From Epiperipatus broadwayi (Eukaryota; Onychophora; Udeonychophora; Euonychophora; Peripatidae), in NCBI GenBank assembly GCA_028023455.1, contig JAQFVV010000013.1, positions 1,676,001 through 1,740,000 of the forward strand: a DNA stretch of 64,000 nucleotides. The letters run 5' to 3'. A program made the position numbers and the translations under genes. This document shows, in pieces, positions 48,886-61,945 of this stretch. How positions within the stretch are numbered: position 1 is the stretch's first letter; each line of letters begins with the position of its first letter. A model generated the notes under the pieces. The model was given only the letters and a program-made list of their open reading frames with translations, ran no database searches and was not told the origin of the DNA.

Positions 48886-49000
48886 ATATGATATATTACA
48901 ATGTAGTTTTAAAATACAATTGGTATTTTTTTTCTACAAAAAATAATTACAATTGGGGGAGTGAAATGGCCTCAGGATAAAGATTTAAGAATATATACTC

Positions 49001-49020
49001 TTTTTTTTTTGGGGGGGGGG
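49001..49020 (+). repeat. T10-G10 homopolymer junction
   Basis: Ten T directly followed by ten G. Such runs are error-prone in sequencing, so the length may not be exact. Confidence 0.8.
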
Positions 49021-49080
49021 ACTTTAAAAGTAGTAGCTAACCACAAATGGCAATAAATGAGTATCTATTATTAGGAAGAG

Positions 49081-49345
49081 GGCAATGGTCCTATATAATC
49101 TAATCTTACAAGTGACAGGTGGTGGAAGTGTGGCAGACTATAGAGTTTGAAGTCCATGGATCATGACTCAGCTTTGTCACTTCTGTTACATGAACTTGTG
49201 AACTTAAGCAATAAAATAGTTGATTATTTTTTATCTGTGTTGTTTGATGTAGTTATAGAGGGCCAGACTCTGGACTTAAACCCATGGATCTCAGCTTACC
49301 TAGCTCTTTATCTTCTGGTGCTTGAACTTTTTATGATTTACTGAT
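49081..49345 (+). mobile_element. tRNA-derived SINE-like fragments (two partial units)
   Basis: The text gtggtggaagtgtggcaga followed by agagtttgaagtccatgga and atcatgactcag resembles a tRNA-like head with an A-box-like word and a degraded B-box. The tail has cttgtgaacttaagcaa. A second tRNA-like piece, gactctggacttaaaccc then ggatctcagctt, lies at about 49262-49300. A related copy is at 61835-61945. The 65-codon frame here is a shadow. Confidence 0.5.
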
Positions 49346-52300
49346 TTATAAATCATTTGATTATTATTTTTAGTCAGTATGCTAATTGTAAAAAAATAAA
49401 AATAATTTATAGTACAGTACAATGGGTCTTCACTGCTAAGGTGAGAGTTGTTATAATCCTATTAGAAAATAAAAGAATAATTGAAAAATATTTTATTAAA
49501 CAACTATTGTAATTGAGTCAAATATATTCCAGAGTTGTCATCAGTTACCTGTTAAATGTTGTATCTTACCATAGATTAGACCATCTTTTTTAAGTCTAGA
49601 AAATTATTTGCTTTTCACAATCTCTTTTTTTTTTCAACAGTTTTATTATTGTTAATTCGTTTACTTCTAAGTAAATTTATAGATGATTTGCAGAAAAAGA
49701 TAAAGCTTGTATTGTGATCAATCTCCTATATATGTAGTTTACAACAAACCATTCCAAAATATTTTATTTTAATAAAATAATGATTATGATTGAAATTTAT
49801 TTGATAACAAAACAGTATTTGTATAAATGAAAAATTTATTTCATAGTGCAACAAACATTATTTTATTCTTATTGTTTTAATATTTATCATGTGGTTTTCT
49901 TTGAGAGTTCAAGTGACTTTCAAATACCAAGTTAGCCATCATATCCCTGGTATTAAGCCAGATTCATATTGTTTTAGTTATTCTCCAGGAAGAGTGTAAA
50001 ATCTAATAGTGTGTTTGTGCTTCATATATATGTTTTAAAGACTATTTCTTAAAATCTAAACTTATTGCATTGTTTTAATATAACTTCAGAAACTTTAAAA
50101 AAAATCTAATACATCTATGTTTTTATTATTTGTAATTCAATTGATCTTGACATTTTTTTAAATGCAGCTATAGATTTTTCAAGTTTATATTAAACAAATC
50201 CTGAAATAACTATTTACAATCCAAATAATAATTATTGCTGAAATCAAAATTTATTGTGAAATTAAAATTTGAATTATTATTTTTTTAATTGAATATATTT
50301 ATAAATAATTGTGCCACTTATAAATTTAAACATGTTAACCAGGCAAAAATAATTATATGAAGAAGAAAAATATAGCCTTAAAATAATTTATGCTGTATTT
50401 TTCCAGGGTATGACTTTTCTAAATGATGTGTTTATATATAAATAACCATTAACATAAAACATAGTAGAATTCCTATTTTAATAGTTAAAATATATATATA
50501 TGCTGTTTCTGTCAATTTACAATTACAGATATGGAAAAAGTAATAAATGAACATCATTCTTGGATCAATCTATTTTCAACTACTTATTTGATATAATTCA
50601 GAAGAAATGACTGTGAATGTGATTTGGAATAATTCAAGAAAAATGTATAGGCAATTTATACAACAATGTATTTTCAGTTACATAAATAATTTATTATAAT
50701 CTAGAAGATATTTTAATATCTGTTTATATTAAATATTTGAGAACCATTGTCTATGAAGACAATTAAGGTGACTGAGATATGGTTAATGACTGATAATAAA
50801 ATTAAATTTGTTCCCATTATAGGAATTCGACCTAAGTTTATATTATAAATACGTTTTTCTATGCAATATCAACCTTGTTAATTACATATATAGAAGCACA
50901 AGTTTTTTCTCATGTGTCATAGCATCAGCAGATGCGAACCTGCCATCCTGAGACAACCACCTATAAAGCAGCTGTCACAGACCTCTCAATTACCAACGCA
51001 CAAGTTTGTAATAAAATTATACAAATATGAAATAAAATTATATGGTCTTTATATGCCAGTTGGTCAACTGCCGAATCACTTGAAAATTCAGTATAAATTT
51101 AGATTAATGCATCATCATATTTTGAACATTATCTAGAATAATTATGAATGTATTTTTAAATAACTATTTGGATTCAGGTTAGTTTTTGTTTCATGAAAAC
51201 AGCTTGATATTCTTAATTAATTGTTTATATTAGGTGTTAGTTTTCTTCCTTTTAAATTTGTATTCCTAATCAACTTTTTATAGTAAACTTATTTTGAAAA
51301 GAAAAAAAAGCTAGAATGGTAGTCAAATTCTTGCTCTAATTAATGTTTTTGGTTTTTTTTTTTACTAAATAGTTTTGGTATCATTAACATTCTGTATTCA
51401 TGATCATTATTTATAATTGTTATCAATTTTCTGAAGAATGAAAGTTTTATTTAATTTTTTAATTTATAGTTTTTTTCCTTATTTTAGTTTTTTTTTTTTT
51501 GCCATCTTTTGTGATTCACTTATTGGTTTATTGTCTTACCTTCTAGTATTGTATCCAGTCTAATTCCATTTCAACTTCTTAATTTTTCAATGATATTGTT
51601 CTCCCACCCCCCTCCCCATCTATTTCCTTTTGACTTTTCTTTTTATTCTTTAATATATATTTCTCTACACTTTGCTGTATAGTTTGAAGTTTTTATATTG
51701 TTCTTGTATTAAATGTTGAGGGCTTATATCAATAAGTGACTATTGGTAAAACACATTTATTAAAAGCCTTTTTAAGTATATGCAGTATAGTGAGGTCTTC
51801 ACTATCTCAACTTCCATTACTTTATATATACACTATCCAAAAAATAGTCAACAAATAAAAATAGTAAAACTTATAAATGAATGGAAAAGATATAAATTAT
51901 ATGTATTATTTATTGATATAAAGCCATTTTCTTGGTTTGCAACATCCTTCTATCTCTTATTTTACTCTCTGAGATCAAATCACTTGCAGTATTTTTTCAG
52001 TCCTCTTCCACCTAAAAAAAATTTAAATTTCATTTTAAAATGACTTGAAATCCTAAGGCTAGGGATCATGGCAAATATGCTAAGGCTAACAGAATTCCTG
52101 CTATATTTACTTTAAGTGATAAAATGAAAAACTGATTATTACAAAATTTGAATGTCTGCCAAAAACATTTTTATATTCCAGATATGTGACTGAATGCTAT
52201 TCTTTGTAGATGAAAGAATAATTGATCATTCATCTATTTAACTTCCATGACTTCCTTGGTATGGACTATCAAGAAGGAAGACAAACATCATAATATTGAA

Positions 52301-53590
52301 TTTTTAGATTAAACATTTAAAGACAGGACATACATACTAAGTCTATAACTCCCTGGACCCATAAATACATGGGACTTTTATGAATTTTAATATGATTCCC
52401 TTGCTAAATATTAATAAAATATATATATTTTTTTATCAGTGCATTTATTTGTTGAGGGGTTTTTTTTGTAGTTAATTAAAGAAACTGCTTAGATGTGTCT
52501 AGCAAAAGCTGACTTAATTAACATCAGCTCTGCAATTTCTTTAAACATATTTAGTAATGGAACAACAAGAATTATTAAAAAATTAATTTAAAAAAGGTCT
52601 AAAATACAATGAGAAGGAAACTTTTTGATGCTCATATAACACTAATAATATAAGTTAATGTTTTTATTATTGAGATATTATTTTATATAGCGCTATGTTT
52701 TTTATGTAATAGTGATATTAGCGATTAAGCCAAATGCACATGCGCTTTAAAGATAAATTATAAATGAATACTCTCAATTTTTCCTGACACAAGATATAGT
52801 ATTTTTATTATTTTAAAATAAAACTATTCAAAATATAGTTTATAAAAACTTAGTTACATTTTCTATATGTGTTTTAGTTATAATGAATATATATATAAAA
52901 AATTTAAACAATTGTAATTAGAGCTATCATAATATATTAAGCAACTCAGGTATTGCCTAAGAGCAGCAAGTTAAGAAGAGTAGCAAAATTTGAAAATATA
53001 TGCATGTATATGGTGTATTTTATTTTTTTTACTGCAATTTGATAATAACATTGTATTATTAGACATTGGATATTTTTAATTATATATATATATTTTTTTT
53101 CAAAGAATTGAAAAACAGAAAAACAGCTTTATCATCCATAAGAACAAGTTGGTTGATGTGCTGTCTTAATTATACATCCTTTTAATAAATACATATCTCA
53201 ATATAAGACTATTTAATAGCTGGAGACTAGTGAAAATTGATTAATTAATGTTTTTGTTAAGAAAATAACATTGTGTGATAATCAAAATATTCCATATGAT
53301 TTATGATGAATTCTATATATCATATCATATAATTGTAAGTACATATGATGAACCTTGGCCTATCTTGGTTATACTCATAGATAATATATTGTTATTTAAA
53401 ATGCATTGTGAATTTGCAGCCAGATAGATTGTAACCATATTTGTTCATCTGTATGAATATATATAAATTTTCATGTGATAAAGAGATGCCTGTATTTATA
53501 TCAATTTTTCAGTATTTCATAACTAAGGAATTAAATTTGAAATATTATATTGAGATAAAAAGATAATTTAATTTTTGTTGATGGTGGCAT
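49346..53590. other. AT-rich intergenic DNA with one exon-like island
   Basis: No confirmed gene. At about 50928-51010 a GC-richer stretch follows a pyrimidine-rich run ending in catag (cagatgcgaacctgcc, agcagctgtcacagacctc). One frame is HQQMRTCHPETTTYKAAVTD and another is ISRCEPAILRQPP. It could be an exon or a unique remnant; no family was recognised. Confidence 0.4.
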
Positions 53591-53690
53591 AGCATTCACC
53601 TAAAAGTGGTATGTCCCCATATGCTGGCCCTGATGATTTTTATGGCTAGTTAATTATAATTTGCAAAGATGGCAGCACTTGTAATAATTA

Positions 53691-53872
53691 AAATGTTGGG
53701 TTTGGAAAAAGATAAGAGTTGACAAAGATTATGTTGTGGAAATGGGATGGAGCAGAATATAGGAAAACTTAGACTGGGGAATGTAAAATTAAGTAGCTAA
53801 CAAGTTTTTCTTGGTATAATTGTTGAGATATTCTTGACTTCGTTTAAGAAGCTACAGTACATCACATCACAT
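53691..53872 (+). mobile_element. 5'-truncated copy of the GDSL-EN-RT LINE
   Basis: The words gcaaagattatgttgtggaa (here gacaaagattatg...), atgggatggagcag and gtagctaacaagttt, and the end tacagtacatcacatcacat, follow 41477-41690 in the same order and spacing with moderate divergence. Only the last 180 bases are present, as expected from incomplete reverse transcription. Both copies end in a catca-type tandem tail. Bases 53591-53690 upstream are unassigned. Confidence 0.85.
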
Positions 53873-56800
53873 GTAGGTTTTTTTCTAGGCAATAATATTT
53901 ATTGTGTGAAAAATTTTGATTTATTTGTGAAAACATTTGCATTTTATGTCTATGAAACATACATTAATTTTTTCTCAAACAATGATTATAGGAAGTGATT
54001 GGTTTACATTCTAATTCAAATTAACCATATATATAATTTTTACATAGTGAGTTAGTATTTGCAATCTTTTTAACTTTAAATTCATATTAACTTCAAGATG
54101 TGTGTGTATATATTTATTGATTGTGTAATGTGTATGAAAATAAATTTTAAAATCCAAAATAAGTTCTAATTAAATAAACAATATATGTGTATAAGGGCCT
54201 CAAAATGTAGTATCTTTGACAGGTTTGAATGCAATTCATGTAAAACTTGAATATTTTTCCAAATTCTAATCCAAGTGTGAATTAAATCACTGTTCCACAG
54301 TCACCTCAACTGATCATCTAGTATTGATTAATAAATAGGTATGTAATTTTTAACTAGAATGGAAACAAAGAGGCATGTATTGTTGTTTTTTTTTATATGA
54401 AAGGGCTATTGATGAAATATTTAAGTATGTATATAAACTAGAATTTTTTTTTTCATTTATAAAGCATATCTTAAGAACTCCATTCTCAACAGTAAATTGT
54501 AGAACCATTAATATTGAAGATGTATTTTTTTGTTCTATAAAATCTAGAATTCCTAAACTATATTTGTGATTTCAAAAAAAAAAGAAAAGGAAATTTTAAT
54601 TTTCTTAAGTGCTGGACTGTGTAATAAACAAATAAAAGTCAAATATTATTTTTTCAAAAATTGAACAACACAGAAGTGTTTCACTCTTGAAATTACACTA
54701 CATAACATTGAAAAAAAATATTAGATAGACTCCCTTTATTGTGTATTTCAAATTTTGGGTTTAACTTTACACACAAAAATATACATATGTATGTTTGCAT
54801 TCATGTCTTAAAATCTTTTGTAATATTTGCTGCTATCCACAAATTTTGGTATTCATCCTGAGGTTCACTTTTTATCATTATTTAAAAGTTTTTTTGTTTT
54901 TTTTTACTAATATGATAGCTTAAATATCTTCATATAATGCAGTTTTTTGTTTATTATTGGAATAATCGTTATAGAGTACTTTTGAAAATTATTTAGAAGG
55001 CTTTCTGGGATTTTTTACACACTTGGAAACCACCAAACCATAACTGAAAATACCAAGTGATAAATGAAACAAGTAATGGGAAACAGAAATGAATAAAAGT
55101 AATGCTTGTTTTGTGTACTTTTTTGGAATAAAATTGAATAAAAATAATGTCTTAGGTGTATTTTGAACAAAATCATATGATTGACAGATAATGAACTTTT
55201 GATATTTTAATGAACAAGTAGTAGTATTCTCACTTCCCTTCAAAAATATTAATATAAAATTTACATAGTTTTAATGAACAAATAATTGATTCTTTTCCTT
55301 CCTAAATATTTTTTATTAAGATGTTTTAATCTTCATAATGAAAAAAAAAAATGATGAGAAATTTCATTTTATTTTTAGTTTAAGAAAATCAGTATTAAAA
55401 TGTTTTTATTGTATTGTATTTGTGACCTATACTAGATTTTGTTTTCTCCTAACCAGTTGCCTGATAATTACAAAAAGGAAATGTAATTTGTACATTTTGT
55501 GCCATCTCTTGGCCATTTTTGGTCACATATTCACTATTTTATGCTTATTTTATTGTAAATTAATAGCTTTATCTGTATTTAAAATTTTAATTCCAAAAAA
55601 AAATTCGCATTTGGCACTTTTTCACAAAAAATCGATTTTTTATTGCAGTCTTATCATATAGTCCCGCCTCTTTTCCCTTATAAGGTTCTGCAAAGCACTA
55701 AGGGTCAACTTCGGCCATTGTTGTCCAGGCATTTTTGTCAAAATCAGAAATAGAACAAAAATGTTTTATACTTTCATAATAAATTTTTAACTTAAATATA
55801 TTTTTTGGAATTTTTTACATTAATAATTAAGTTTTTACATTAATTTACCTAAATATAAACTTTGATTCAAAAATTTTTAAATTTTACAAAAAAAAATACT
55901 CAAGGGAAAGTGAATAATGCTTGACTATTCAAGACAAGTGAATAATGTTGACCACTATTTGCTTATCAATGACATTCAGTGATAACTAGCAAAACACAAC
56001 TATTTTTCATAAATATTTATATATTTTATGATTACTTTTTAAACTATATTGATTAATAATCGTGACTAGATTTAGATTTTTATTTAAAATATTTAATTTT
56101 GGATCAAGAAAAAACAACAGAAGTAAATAATTAGTGATCTTAATTTCTAAGATACAATGATTGTTTGAAATATAATTCTTTTGTTTTTCTGCAGGCTATT
56201 TTTCATGTTTTTCTTATATTTTTCTTCAGTTACTAACATTCTTTTAAATTTTTCATTACATTTAACCAATTCGAATGTAAAATAATTCAATTTTTAGAAG
56301 CTAAATTAAAACAATTCTGGTTATTGTGTGTTAATATGTTTGTAAAAGGAAATGGGCTAGATCCGTATTTAATGAATGAAATCACTCAAATTAGTCAGCC
56401 AAAAGATTTCAATCAACATTTGTATTAAGATATTTAATATTATTTACAAGATGATGAAAAAGTTTGCCTTTTTTTCTTGTCTTTGTTTTGTAATCTTTTT
56501 TTTTTAATGATTTTGTACAACTGAATTCATATTTGGTTCTTCTTAATTATTTGTTTAATATTCTAAAATTTTTAGTTGTCTTTTAATTGTAGCATCATTT
56601 CTAAAAAAAAAAAAAAGTACTCATAACATATTCCCACTACTGATCCATTTATTACTTAGTATTTTCAGTAGTCTTTGATGGCTTTCCCAAAAAGTGCCTT
56701 CTAAATCATTACTGTATTTTTTCCTTTCTGCATTTGACTAAATTTAGGAGTAAGTTTTCTATTCACAAGTTCATTAGATTTATATTTTTATAAAGTCAAT

Positions 56801-57245
56801 CAAAATTTTTGAGAAAATAAAATGCATTTTTTTTTTTAAAAGAAGAAAAAAAAGAGGAAAGTTGTGTGGTAATTTTTTAGTTTGTTGAATTGATTATTTT
56901 TCATCTACATGTGATATTCCTTGTTGTGTACAAAACCTTGGTGAAAAGTAGTGGATAAAGTTCTAAAAGCATTAGATTTGTCAACTTTTTTTTTGTTCAA
57001 GTCATATAAGAATAATTATAATCAAGTTTAAAAAATTATGGAGATAGCAGTGTATTTTGTATATATATATTTTCAGTCTGGATTAGTAATTTGTTTTGAT
57101 TTTTGCTTTTTAAAAACTTATTTTATTTAGCATATACTAACTTAGACTTTGTCTATTTACTCATTTAGTAGTATTGTATTGTCTATATTTTTCTATATTT
57201 AATAGACTATATTTTATTAATTCAATAAAATTCTGAGTTACTATC
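53873..57245. other. AT-rich intergenic DNA
   Basis: No gene. The 107-codon frame at 55338-55661 is rich in Phe, Leu, Ile and Cys with no recognisable motif. A patch at 55640-55745 (agtcccgcctcttttccctt, cttcggccattgttgtccag) is GC-richer than its surroundings and unassigned. Confidence 0.45.
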
Positions 57246-57247
57246 TA

Positions 57248-58456
57248 CCATATTACTTTGAATATAAGATACTCCCACCCCCTAATTTTGGACCCATAAA
57301 AGAGGAGTGCATCTTAAATTTGAACCTAATATTTTTCACATCCTATTTTTGTGGATTTTTACTTTATGCCATATATGTGCATAGTATTATGATCACAATC
57401 ATTGATATTCCTGTGTAGAATAGCGTGTTAAATCTTTTTTAATAAAAAAAAATTAAATGTCAATATCTTTTGGATTAATTTTGTAAATGGCTTTAATTTA
57501 CTCTCGAACCGCTATTTTTAATATTATTTTACTAATTTTACCATTATTTTATTGCAAAAACTGTACTGAATAACTTAGAATTTTTTTATAAAGAGCCTGC
57601 CTTTCAAGATACTGATTAGTTGTTTCTTACTCTCTACATAAGAGAGCACCTGTTAAAGGTTTACAAAATTCTGATATCTTCATTTTGATTTTTCAAAGTG
57701 AAAATGTATGTTTTAGAATCTTTTTTACACATAATTTTTTTTAGAAAATATTTATGACTATATTTTAGAAGAATGATTCAGATTTTAATAGAAAAATTTA
57801 CTTTTACACAAAAATAAATTGAGAAAAAAAATCAATGATGTATGGTTGCAATTTGTAATTGGATGACAAAAATGTTTTATATTGATTGCTATAGATTATT
57901 TTTGCCAACTATAAAGATGATTTTATTTTTAAAAAATTATTAATTTGCATTTTAGAAAAGATTTTTAATCAAAAGAAAAAAGATTTACATCTTACATTAA
58001 ATGTCAATACTGTATTGTAAAATCTTTTTTTTTCCTTTGAAAAAAAAATGTTATTGTATTTATACTACTAAAAAAAAGAGACTGTAATGCAAATAACATA
58101 CTTATAATTTTGAGTGGGTTTTGTGGTCTTGGAAAGATATATCTGAAGAAATTATCAAAAAAAATCTTTCTTAAAATATTGCACTGCTAATGATTTAAAT
58201 GACCTGAAAATGATATACCCTGGTGGAATAGTGAAGATGAGAATTCCAACTTCTGAAAGTGAAGATATAGAAAGTGAAAGTATGTCTGAAGAAGATTTGC
58301 AAAAAATTAGATGAGCTTATTGTATTTATATTAGTTCCTATTTAAGTAAATAAGAACATTTCTTATTTTTCAATAAAATCATTTTCCCAATTTTCTGAGC
58401 TTGAAACCCCACTGCGTTTTTAAATTCAGGGACATCTTACATTTGAAGAAATACAG
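57248..58456 (+). mobile_element. Pogo/Tigger-type element, internally deleted
   Basis: The left end ccatattactttgaatataa and the right end, reverse-complemented, ctgtatttcttcaaatgtaa are imperfect inverted repeats that extend into gatactccc / gatgtccc. TA flanks both sides (57246-57247 and 58457-58458). Inside the left end the terminal motif is repeated (gcatcttaaatttgaa at about 57311-57326). The 1.2-kb element keeps only the transposase tail. The family is distinct from the MITE at 39470. Confidence 0.8.
58222..58314 (+). pseudogene. Pogo-type transposase C-terminal acidic tail
   Basis: Thirty codons, GGIVKMRIPTSESEDIESES followed by MSEEDLQKIR and a stop at 58312-58314. An acidic Ser/Glu/Asp-rich tail of this kind ends many pogo/Tigger and CENP-B-like transposases. 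It sits near the right terminus as expected for the 3' end of the gene. The DDE core and the DNA-binding helix-turn-helix domains are gone. Confidence 0.6.
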
Positions 58457-58458
58457 TA

Positions 58459-60033
58459 TTTCTTTTATTGATATCTCTTTCATTCTGTCTTAAAATTATG
58501 TATTCACTAAAATTATTTTAAGAAATATCTGGCTGAAATGAATATAAGCTGTTATAAAGCTGTTGCGCATGTATTCATTTCCTTTAATTATCCAATTCTT
58601 AGAAATGAATAACTTGTATTAACTCATGTTGTTAAATTTGTTTAATAAAACTTGTAGTAGTTTCTCAAAATATTAATTGTTTATGTTTTTTCACATATAT
58701 TGCTAATATTGTATGTGTTAAGTTTTTTCCCCAAATAACTAGGCAATAAAATAGTACAACTAAGTAATAATGTGCATTGCACAACACTTTCTTAACACAA
58801 TTTATTTGTGCATTTTAAAAATTACAAAATTAAATTTTATTCATTTCATTCATTTAATAGATATTGTGGGTATGTCCATTCTTTGCATACCAACTGTGAA
58901 TTTTATTCACCATCATCAATAATTTTATCTTATATTTTTTTCTATTTCTCTAAAAATATATTTGTTGTTGAGCCTAGAACATTTTATATTTAACTGTATA
59001 TAACAATCATACTGTTTATTGTATGCTTATTTTATATTTTATTGCTCATTACTATATTTGGTTGTATGTACCAGTCATTCTTAGAAATATAGAGAATGAA
59101 ATTAAGTTTCTGTATTTTTGAATTGTGAATGATTATACCAATGTTTTGGAATTTAATTGAATTTTTGGCATCTGTAATAATGCTTTTTAAAAGGGAAGTA
59201 AGATATAATATTGTACATTTTAAAAAGTGCTTAAGTTTTTTGTACAGAAAATCTCAGAAATAGACCACTTTTATAAGCAATTATTTTTTAAAAATAAATT
59301 CCTCATAATTTATATGAATTCATAATTCTTTTTGTACAAAATCACTTATATTTTATGTGTAAGCTCTTTGAACTTTGTTGGCTTATATTGAATCAATGTT
59401 TCAAGATTTTTCTCTAAAGTTAATGTGTGTTTAGAAGCTTTTAAAAAAATCATATAAATTTAATTTTGTTTTTAGATATGACTGATTTGAACAATTTGTT
59501 TAAAAATTGATTTAATAAAATTACTAAATAAATAATTAGACAGATGTTGAAATGTTAAATCAGCTCTAGCTCGCATAATCATGTAATGGTGTTATATTTA
59601 ATAATTACATGGTGCATGATTAGTGAATGAATAAAAGAGAATTGAATTATTTTAAAGAAAATATATCTTTTTTTTTTTGTACATCTATGTCATTATAAAT
59701 TGTGGCATTGAATAACGTATTATTGCTTCACTAAAGTTTTAAATGAATTAATTCTTTTATATAGCCATACTTGTTTATTAGATTAGGCTAATAACTGACA
59801 TTACCATTTTAGGCAAGGTAAATTATGATCTGCCTAATATCTTCAGGCAAAAAAAAACATTTGATTGTCAGGTTGAAAATATTGAATTATTTATTTATTA
59901 CATTAAATTTTACAACTTAAGTTAATTTTATTTTTTTAAAAAAATTAAACCCCCACCCTGTTGTCCTCTCAATTAATCAATTGCCTCATTATGGAAAATT
60001 TTTTAAAGCTTTTTTTTACATATAAAATTATTA
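58459..60033. other. AT-rich intergenic DNA
   Basis: No gene or repeat recognised. A short imperfect palindrome (taatcatg ... catgatta) lies at about 59576-59622. Confidence 0.45.
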
Positions 60034-60595
60034 AGAATTTCACTTTTATTTTAAACATTGCTTTAAAATGTGCAATTGTTTAAATTATTATATAGAAACT
60101 TATCATTATTGTCTGTAACAATATTAGCAAAATAAATAATCTTAATTATTAGCTTTCTTTTTCCACATCTCATATTTTATAGAATGGAACTGTTTGTTCT
60201 TTTTGTTTGCAACATTCCTACCATATCCACTAGTATTTTATAACACTGTATTTTTAATACATGAAGTCGTTTATTAGTGAAACAGTCCAATATTTGAAAA
60301 GGTTTTTATTTTGTCTGTAAAACTTAAAAAATGTACTTTTATTTTAAACATTCTTTTAAAATGTATAACTGTTTAAATCATCCTATATAAAGTTATCATC
60401 ATCTGCAGCAATATTAGGAAGATAAATAATCTTTATTACTAACTTTTCCAGCAGTTTTTTTCTTCTAATATTAATTTGCATCTCATATTTTATAGTTATG
60501 AACTATATTCCTTGTTTGTCACATTTCTATCCATATCTTATATTTCGTAATTATATTCCCACTATATGCAGTTCTTTATTAATGAAGTTTTCTAC
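60034..60595 (+). repeat. Old tandem duplication, about 300-bp unit
   Basis: Copy 1 (about 60041-60290) and copy 2 (about 60334-60595) share acttttattttaaacatt, ttaaaatgt, aataaataatctt, catctcatattttatag, ttgtttgt and tttatta(g/a)tgaa in the same order. Divergence and indels are much greater than in the 21111 duplication, so it is older. Confidence 0.75.
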
Positions 60596-61834
60596 TACTT
60601 CCTTAATGTCACATTTTTTTGTAAGTTGAATACCCATTCAGGTTCAATCTCACCATTAAACTCAGTGCCAAAATGGTGAGAAAAAATTATTTTAAATTAC
60701 AATTTATCACAAGATGTTTACAAAGTATGAGACTAGTAATAACTGAGGGCTTAGTTGATTTATACATCAAATTTTTGGAATTTTTTGCATTTTATATATT
60801 CCAAAAACTCATTTGTAAATCCAGATTTCCCTAAATAATGACTGATTGTATATTAATACTAATCTAAGTAGCATTGTATATGATAGAAGGATTTGCGATT
60901 GTAGTACCTATTACTTATGTCTATCTGATTTTAATAGAGAATTTAATATATGTTCATGAATTATTTATATAGTTTTTTATTAGTATGGTTAAAATTCATT
61001 TTATCACAGCTTTACTTTTTAAAAATGTAATAATAATTTTTAGAAACTAATACATATATATTAACTATAATTTTTTTTTTTTTTCAAATAAAGTACAATG
61101 TCTTCAAATAATAAAAAAGGATCAAAAAACATTTTAATGGAAGCAATATTATAGAATATACATCTCTTTGTAGAAACATCATATGCTCTCATTTCATGAT
61201 TTATCATATCAGTACAAAAATAATACCTTGTTGCAAATAGTGAAATCAATTTGTTTTAAAGACATATATATCTTGTGTAAATACTTTAAATTGTGATATT
61301 TCAGATAGTTGAGAAGTCTATACAATCTAACTAAAGGACGATAGCCAATATTTGCATTTATTATTCATTTTTTTAATCCCAAATACTTCTTGTTTTCAAA
61401 TCTAGTCTTGAGATTTTGACTTTGAATTTAATTGCTTACGTAACCTACCATAAATAATTTTTTCTCAGAACAAAGATCTAAACTTTTAACTTTTTGAGTG
61501 CTCTGTATTTATTTCTTTTTTAAAAATTCGGTTTTTCTTTTAAATTAACAAAATAAAACGAATTATATATGTTGAATGTAGTATTTTGTCACTCACCACC
61601 CTCAAAATAACTTGGATATTGGTAGTCTTTTTTTAATATAAATTTTTATGTTTTTCATAATACAATGATTTTAATAAACAAATCAAACAAAAAATAAATT
61701 ATGATTTAATTTCAAATGGCATTTGGTTTTTCTGACACACTGTATATATTTTTGCAATTGTTATTCGTCAGAAACTCAAATAATTGTAAACCATTAAAAT
61801 CAATTAATAATTTTTACTTTTGAAATGCTATGGT
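60596..61834. other. AT-rich intergenic DNA
   Basis: No gene. The 62-codon minus frame at 61061-61249 has no recognised motif. Confidence 0.45.
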
Positions 61835-61945
61835 TTAATTTAGTGTTGGACTCTAGAACTCAAAATCTATAATCTCAGCTGAATTTCTCAATTTTGTCAC
61901 TTCCTGTATTTAAACTTTATATGAACTCTTAAGCAAGAAATCATT
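61835..61945 (+). mobile_element. SINE-like fragment, same family as 49081
   Basis: The text gttggactctagaactcaaa, then atctcagctgaattt, ttttgtcacttcctg and tgaactcttaagcaa follows the order of the 49145-49210 unit. The B-box-like region is degraded. It is short and diverged. Confidence 0.5.

Noticed and set aside
55338-55661. 107-codon frame with hydrophobic stretches
   Set aside because: Could be mistaken for a membrane protein, but the hydrophobicity comes from T-rich DNA and no family or splice context supports it.
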